Positions 59,949-64,000 of a stretch of 64,000 nucleotides of DNA are shown here, in pieces; position 1 is the first letter of the stretch, and every line of letters starts with the position of its first letter. The stretch is from contig NZ_CP097320.1 in the NCBI RefSeq assembly GCF_023515995.1, positions 4,464,001-4,528,000 of the forward strand, given 5' to 3'. Under the pieces are notes generated by a model that saw nothing but the letters and a program-made list of their open reading frames with translations, was not told the DNA's origin and searched no databases. This DNA comes from Candidatus Mycobacterium methanotrophicum (GTDB lineage Bacteria > Actinomycetota > Actinomycetes > Mycobacteriales > Mycobacteriaceae). The position numbers and the translations under genes are program-made.

Positions 59949-61267
59949 GGGTTGATCGTGTTCTCCCCCCACTGACGGCCCCACACGTATTCGACGCCGA
60001 GGGGCGAGCCCACATCCAAGTGGTTATACGGCGCGACGCTGGCTCCGTTGTCCATTACTAGGTAGGGCCCGGGCCAGAGGTCACGGGTGATCCGCTGCCA
60101 ACAACCCGGCGCGCCCCCCGGCCCACCGCGAGCGTTGTTCCGCGGCAGATTATCCGGATAGACGTAGGGGTTCTGCACCCCGCCGATCAGGTTGGCTAGG
60201 GCTGAAAGCCCGAATGTGAGCGGTGCGAGCGCCGCGCCGGTGATCCCCGCTAGCGGATTCAACAGAAGCCCGAATCCGCCGAGGGCCTCGGCGCGGTTGT
60301 CCAGCGCATACCCGTCACCTTTACCGAGGGCGTTGGCGAGCCTGGGCTCGACCTCGCCTATGTTGCGGGCGGCGCAGAACAGCTCGGGGCTGTAGGTGTC
60401 GAGCAGCCCGGTGGTGGGCACCAGGTCGGCGACCGCACGCTGCAGGTACGGCCCGCCGCGACCGACGATGTCGGCGCCAGTATTCCCCAGCCCGACCGCT
60501 GCCAGCAGCGCCGCATCCAGATCCTTTTGCTGGGCATGCAGCGTGTGCGCCGTCGTCGCCGCATTGTTGAGGAAATCGAACAGATCCGGTGCCCCGTTGG
60601 CGTAGGTGTCGAAGAGGGCGGCCAACTGCTGGATGTCATGGCGGGCTTGCGACTGCAAGGGATTCACCTCGTCGAGGATGGCGTCGGCGTTGACGATCGA
60701 CTGCCCGAATTTGTCGCCCAACCCACGGAACGCCTCCGCCGCGGCGCTTAGCGTCAGGTTCAGCTTGACCGGATCCACCTTCGCGGTAATCGAGGCGACA
60801 GTGGCCAGCAAGGTGTTGATCTCCGTCGTCACATGCCTCGCGTCGATCACATGTTGTGGCGAGATCCGCTGTGGCGTCGGGTTTTTCGGCGATGTCAACG
60901 ACACATACTTATTACCGAACAGCGTGGTCGCCACTATTTTGGCATCAACGTTGGCCGGGATCAGCCTGATGTATTGTGGATCCACATCCATCAGGAACTT
61001 GGCCGCCGGCTTGCCGTCCTGCTGCACTTCGGAAATTTTGGTGACCTGGCCGATCTGGACCCCGTTATAGGTGACCTTCGAGCCGGCATCCATCACCAAA
61101 CCTGCCCGCGCGGACAGCATCTGCAACGTCGTCTTGGGCGAGAAATCCCCCCGATACTGCAGGTACACCAGCCACACGACCAGCGCAACGACCAACAAAA
61201 ACACCACACCGGCCAGCCGGAACGGATGAAGCGGCGGCTTGTTTGTCTTCCCCTGCGGAGTCGTCAT
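59945..61267 (-). CDS. mce1A: Mce1A, subunit of the Mce1 importer
   Basis: 440 residues (Rv0169 about 454) from ATG 61267. Anchor helix (LAGVVFLLVVALVVWLVYLQ), MCE domain (GLVMDAGSKVTYNGVQIGQV, NVDAKIVATTLFGNKYVSLT), and helical region (EINTLLATVASITAKVDPVK, QSQARHDIQQLAALFDTYAN). The conserved C-terminal domain contains GPYLQRAVADLVPTTGLLDT, PELFCAARNIGEVEP, GGAPGCWQRITRDLWPGPYL. It is the protein first linked to cell entry in M. tuberculosis and now viewed as a fatty-acid transporter subunit. It follows yrbE1B by 17 bases. Confidence 0.96.
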   Translation of the reverse strand: MTTPQGKTNKPPLHPFRLAGVVFLLVVALVVWLVYLQYRGDFSPKTTLQMLSARAGLVMDAGSKVTYNGVQIGQVTKISEVQQDGKPAAKFLMDVDPQYIRLIPANVDAKIVATTLFGNKYVSLTSPKNPTPQRISPQHVIDARHVTTEINTLLATVASITAKVDPVKLNLTLSAAAEAFRGLGDKFGQSIVNADAILDEVNPLQSQARHDIQQLAALFDTYANGAPDLFDFLNNAATTAHTLHAQQKDLDAALLAAVGLGNTGADIVGRGGPYLQRAVADLVPTTGLLDTYSPELFCAARNIGEVEPRLANALGKGDGYALDNRAEALGGFGLLLNPLAGITGAALAPLTFGLSALANLIGGVQNPYVYPDNLPRNNARGGPGGAPGCWQRITRDLWPGPYLVMDNGASVAPYNHLDVGSPLGVEYVWGRQWGENTINP

Positions 61268-61284
61268 GCCGTTGCCCCGTTGCC

Positions 61285-62154
61285 TTACACCGTGAAGTTG
61301 AAGTTCGGGTTGGTGCCGTACAGCGACATTTCAAACAAGACGAGTACGACGTTGATCACAACCAGCGACATGCGCATCGAGCGGCCGACAGCTTCACCGA
61401 CGCCGACCGGACCGCCGCTGGCGTTGTATCCGTAGTAGCAGTGGACCAGCATCACCACCCCGGCCACAATGATCATCTCCGCGAAGGACCAGAACACGTC
61501 GTCGGGGCGTAGGAACGTGCGGAAGTAGTGGTCGTAGCTGCCGGAGCCTTGTCCGTACGCCACTGTCGTGACGAGCTGCGGAGCGGCAAACGACGCGATC
61601 AGCGCAAGAGAGTAGAGCGGGATGATCACCACCTGCACGGCTATCACCCGGGTGGACACCAAAAACGCTCTCGAGTTGATGCCCATCACCTCTAGCGCGT
61701 CGATCTCCTCACTGATCCGCATGGCGCCCAGTTCGGCGGTAGCGCCGGCGCCAACCGTGGCCGCCAGCACGACGCCGGTGACGACGGGGGCAACGAGACG
61801 CACGTTGATCAGTGCGGCAAGGAACCCCATGAGCGCATCGATACCTAGATGAGACAGTGCCGCAAAGCCCTGCAGGGCGACCAGCGAGCCGGAGGACGCC
61901 GTCACCAGACCGACGATCACGGCGGTCCCGCCAATGACGGCCAGCGCGCCGGTGCCCATGCCGACCTCGGCGACCAACCGCAGGACTTCCTTGCGGTAGC
62001 GGGTCAGCGCAAACGCTATGTCGCGACCAGCGAGCACCGAGAACCAGCCCAGCTTGCCGGCTTCCTCCAGGCTCCCGGTCGCGGCGACGCCGTAGCGACG
62101 AAGGTTGGCGGTTGCCCGCGGGAAGCGGGATCGCAGCACTTGAGCCGTCGTCAT
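61285..62154 (-). CDS. yrbE1B: YrbE1B, permease of the Mce1 importer
   Basis: 289 residues, the length of Rv0168, from ATG 62154, one base after the yrbE1A stop. MlaE-type permease with about five helices. It has the conserved EQ-loop-like ELGAMRISEEIDALEVMGIN that contacts the MceG ATPase and an N-terminal amphipathic stretch (GKLGWFSVLAGRDIAFALTR). It forms the inner-membrane channel with YrbE1A. MceG is encoded elsewhere. Confidence 0.96.
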   Translation of the reverse strand: MTTAQVLRSRFPRATANLRRYGVAATGSLEEAGKLGWFSVLAGRDIAFALTRYRKEVLRLVAEVGMGTGALAVIGGTAVIVGLVTASSGSLVALQGFAALSHLGIDALMGFLAALINVRLVAPVVTGVVLAATVGAGATAELGAMRISEEIDALEVMGINSRAFLVSTRVIAVQVVIIPLYSLALIASFAAPQLVTTVAYGQGSGSYDHYFRTFLRPDDVFWSFAEMIIVAGVVMLVHCYYGYNASGGPVGVGEAVGRSMRMSLVVINVVLVLFEMSLYGTNPNFNFTV

Positions 62155-62155
62155 C

Positions 62156-62959
62156 TCAGATCGCCCCCGTTCCGAACCGCACACCGATGGCGGTCAGCAC
62201 CACGTTCACCGCGTACAAAAGGACCACGGCCATCACCACGGTCTCGTTGACGGCGACCCCCAGACCTTTTGCGCCGCCCTTCGTGGTCAGCCCCCGGTAG
62301 CAGCCCACCAGGCCAGCGATCAGCCCGAAGATCAAGGCTTTGACCGTTGCGACGACTACCTCGGGCAGTCCGACGATAAACGTCAGCGAGGAAAGGTAGG
62401 CGCCCCCCGAGATATTCTGCAGGTAGACCCCGAAGATATAGCCGCCCACCAGGCCGATCATGCTCACCAGGCCGTTGAGCAGCATCGCGACCGTGCACAT
62501 GGCCAGGACCCGGGGCGCCACCAGCCGGTGGATGGGGTCGATGCCGAGCACCTCCATCGCGTCGATTTCCTCCCGGATGGTGCGGGCGCCCAGGTCCGCG
62601 CAGATCGCCGTCGCACACGCGCCGGCGACCACCAGCACGGTCACGATCGGGCCGATCTGGGTGATCACAGCGACCGCCGTGCCCGCGCCCGAGACGTCGC
62701 CGAGGCCGACTTGGATCAGCAGGACGTTGAACGTGAAAACGAAAAGCACCGTCACCGGCACCGAAACCGCCATGGTCGGGAAAAGCGAGACCCTGACGAT
62801 AAACCAGCACTGCAAGACGAACTCTTGCCACTGGAACGGCGGGCGGAATAGCGCCTTGCCGGTCAGCACACACATCCGGAAGAACCCGCCGGCGAGAACC
62901 AGCGGCGGACCCAGGCGGTCCCGGGTGAAATCGGTGAGCCGTGGCTGCGTGGTCGTCAC
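62156..62959 (-). CDS. yrbE1A: YrbE1A, permease of the Mce1 importer
   Basis: 267 residues (Rv0167 about 265) from GTG 62959 (MTTTQPRLTDFTRDRLG). An ATG-initiated longer form from 62980 is less like relatives. MlaE permease: LAGGFFRMCVLTGKALFRPP near the N-terminus, then CADLGARTIREEIDAMEVLG, the ATPase-contact loop, followed by the PIHRLVAPRVLAMC helix. It is the first surviving gene of the mce1 operon, because fadD5, which precedes it in M. tuberculosis, is broken here. Confidence 0.95.
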   Translation of the reverse strand: MTTTQPRLTDFTRDRLGPPLVLAGGFFRMCVLTGKALFRPPFQWQEFVLQCWFIVRVSLFPTMAVSVPVTVLFVFTFNVLLIQVGLGDVSGAGTAVAVITQIGPIVTVLVVAGACATAICADLGARTIREEIDAMEVLGIDPIHRLVAPRVLAMCTVAMLLNGLVSMIGLVGGYIFGVYLQNISGGAYLSSLTFIVGLPEVVVATVKALIFGLIAGLVGCYRGLTTKGGAKGLGVAVNETVVMAVVLLYAVNVVLTAIGVRFGTGAI

Positions 62960-63190
62960 GGGCACCCCGGTACAAGGCAACCCGGAGCCTCGCGGCGAAG
63001 CAGCCGATGGTGTCGCACGCCTCCTCCTTGCCCCGACCCTAGGTGCGTGGCCTCCGTCTCCCTACTCGCAGGTAGTTAAGACAGACCACAGGACTGTACC
63101 CGATGATCTCGTGGGCACGCATAGCATTGGCACTATTAGCCTTTCGTCTAGTTGACCTGCGAGTTCTGCGCTATCTCAGGTTCAACCGTC
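62960..63190. other. Region between the fadD5 remnant and yrbE1A
   Basis: About 230 bases upstream of yrbE1A with no gene. In M. tuberculosis a secondary promoter exists between fadD5 and yrbE1A, so this stretch is the best candidate for driving mce1 here. I see no certain -10 or operator. Confidence 0.45.
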
Positions 63191-63900
63191 CCTTGCCGGA
63201 TCCGTTGACGTGTAAGCGCTTTGAGAGGCGTCGGCGGCACCGGTCGAGACCCCATAGCGCGCCCGCAATTCGGTCTTCAAAACCTTCCCTGCGGGGTTGC
63301 GCGGCAGCGCGTCGACGATCATGTCCTTTTTGCGGTCGACCACCCAGACGTAACCATCGGAGTCCATCCGAACCAGGTCGCCGGAGTGGAACCAGCCGCC
63401 CGCAAACGCCTCAGCCGTCCCCTCCGGGTTATTCCAATAGCCGCTCATCGATGTGGGTGCACGATAAACAATTTCACCGACCTCGCCGACGGGAACGTCG
63501 TTCATGTTCTCGTCGACCGCGCGGGCAGCCGCGGTCGGTATCACACGGTCGGTATCACCTTGCCCACCGAGCCGCGTTTGGCGATCGCGTCTTCGCCGAG
63601 CAGCGTGCAGGTCACCGGCGACATCTCCGTTTGGCCAAAGGCGGCCAGAATCTGCGTCCCGGGAAAGGTTTCCGACATCTGGTCGCAGCAGCGTCTCGGA
63701 TGCCGGTGCGGCACCCCATGCCATCATCCGCAATTTCACGTCGCGCGGATTCGCCTGCTGCGCATCGCATACCGCCTGCCACTGCGCGGGCACCACGAAG
63801 ATCCCGGTGACCTTCTCGGTCGCCAGCACGTCGAACAGGCGCCCCGGGTCGAACGCGCCCCGCGGATGGATCACGCGCGCGCCGGCTCACCGAAACGCTG
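63182..63900 (-). pseudogene. fadD5: fadD5 remnant: N-terminus deleted, frameshifted twice, inner segment lost
   Basis: The minus strand preserves a mid-to-C-terminal part of the acyl-CoA synthetase FadD5 (Rv0166). It starts HPRGAFDPGRLFDVLATEKV, then FVVPAQWQAVCDAQQ and WGAAPASETLL. In a shifted frame it gives QMSETFPGTQILAAFGQTEM (A5 motif), then EIVYRAPTSMSGYWNNPEGT and WFHSGDLVRMDSDGYVWVVD. Roughly the first half is missing. A one-base insertion near 63680 and a 14-bp tandem duplication at 63532-63559 shift the frame and then restore it, so one 230-codon frame stays open. KKDMI is fused directly to VDALPRNPAGKVLK, removing the usual GGENIY segment, about 60 residues. It cannot be an active ligase. 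Confidence 0.88.
63532..63559. repeat. 14-bp tandem duplication within fadD5
   Basis: Two successive copies of CGGTCGGTATCAC plus one base (63532-63545, 63546-63559; they differ only at the last base). Removing one copy restores the frame across the FadD5 IPT-AAAR stretch, so the duplication is the lesion. Confidence 0.88.
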
Positions 63901-63920
63901 GACCGCAGCGGCATCTGGGA

Positions 63921-64000
63921 CTAGCCCGCCGACGACAATTCCTCGGCGCGCCGCTTGAGGTTTTCGGCGAGGTAGTCCAAGACGTTGTCCGCCAGCTTTT
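63921..64000 (-). CDS. C-terminal end of a TB18.5-like (Rv0164) SRPBCC protein, partial
   Basis: The minus strand from the window edge to the TAG at 63921-63923 encodes KLADNVLDYLAENLKRRAEE followed by LSSAG. It closely resembles the C-terminal helix of TB18.5 (Rv0164: ...NNVLEHLAENLKQRAEQLAAS as I recall), a polyketide-cyclase/START-like protein. In M. tuberculosis Rv0164 is separated from fadD5 by Rv0165c, the mce1 repressor gene. Here the fadD5 remnant begins about 20 bases from this stop, leaving no room for it. The rest of the gene lies outside the window. Confidence 0.75.
   Translation of the reverse strand, partial: KLADNVLDYLAENLKRRAEELSSAG

Overview
The window is chromosomal DNA from a high-GC actinobacterium and almost certainly a mycobacterium. 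Gene order follows, in inverted orientation, the Mycobacterium tuberculosis stretch from about Rv0227c down to Rv0164. Mycobacterial markers include MmpL3, MmpL11, a complete mce1 operon, OmamA/OmamB, Zmp1, RicR and MymT. It is not the M. tuberculosis complex. It carries extra genes (an aquaglyceroporin, a pair of acyl-CoA dehydrogenases, a YcnI-type copper protein, a Na+/Ca2+-exchanger-like transporter and a CoA-binding protein) and lacks blocks present in M. tuberculosis (Rv0218-Rv0222, Rv0212c-Rv0213c, Rv0193c-Rv0197, Rv0165c). Rv numbers are assigned from recalled synteny and protein similarity, not from a database search. The species is not determined.

Layout. 1-5 kb: membrane proteins like Rv0227c and Rv0226c, a patch of gene debris (split DNA methyltransferase, cupin fragment), then a divergent glycosyltransferase and methyltransferase pair. 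5-17 kb: a remodelled lipid-metabolism zone. It has an aldehyde dehydrogenase stub, aquaglyceroporin, LipW-like esterase, two acyl-CoA dehydrogenases, an amidohydrolase remnant, a hotdog dehydratase, FadE3, YcnI, a broken IS110 element, an acyl-CoA synthetase remnant and a cation exchanger. 17-23 kb: pckA, two GTPase-like genes, trmB and a shortened NYN-family gene. 23-32 kb: mmpL3, an AI-2E family transporter, a polytopic membrane protein, the Rv0203-like haem-binding protein, mmpL11 and its coupled genes. 33-39 kb: omamB/omamA, zmp1, an L,D-transpeptidase and an MFS exporter. 39-43 kb: ricR, ilvD, an SPW-repeat protein, an O-methyltransferase and mymT, with palindromic RicR-type boxes before ricR/ilvD and before mymT. 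43-50 kb: small enzymes, a monoacylglycerol lipase, a decayed sigG, a pirin, an export membrane protein, a phosphodiester-glycosidase-like protein and a small secreted protein. 50-63 kb: the whole mce1 operon on the minus strand, yrbE1A to the fourth Mce-associated gene. 63-64 kb: a damaged fadD5 abutting the end of a TB18.5 (Rv0164) homologue.

How it works together. The common theme is envelope lipid traffic: MmpL3 (mycolate export), MmpL11 and the Rv0203-like protein (lipid export and haem), the Mce1 fatty-acid importer with OmamA/B, and beta-oxidation or esterase genes. A second theme is copper handling by RicR, MymT and YcnI. The third is active gene decay. At least seven remnants are present (methyltransferase/cupin, aldehyde dehydrogenase, amidohydrolase, IS110, fadD4-like, sigG, fadD5). 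Short perfect tandem duplications of 14-17 bp occur at three places, and one of them explains a frameshift in fadD5. The most consequential change is the apparent loss of the mce1 repressor gene together with the front of fadD5, which leaves the mce1 operon intact but with altered control. I did not find a convincing wholly new multi-gene system. No tRNA, rRNA or CRISPR array was recognised.
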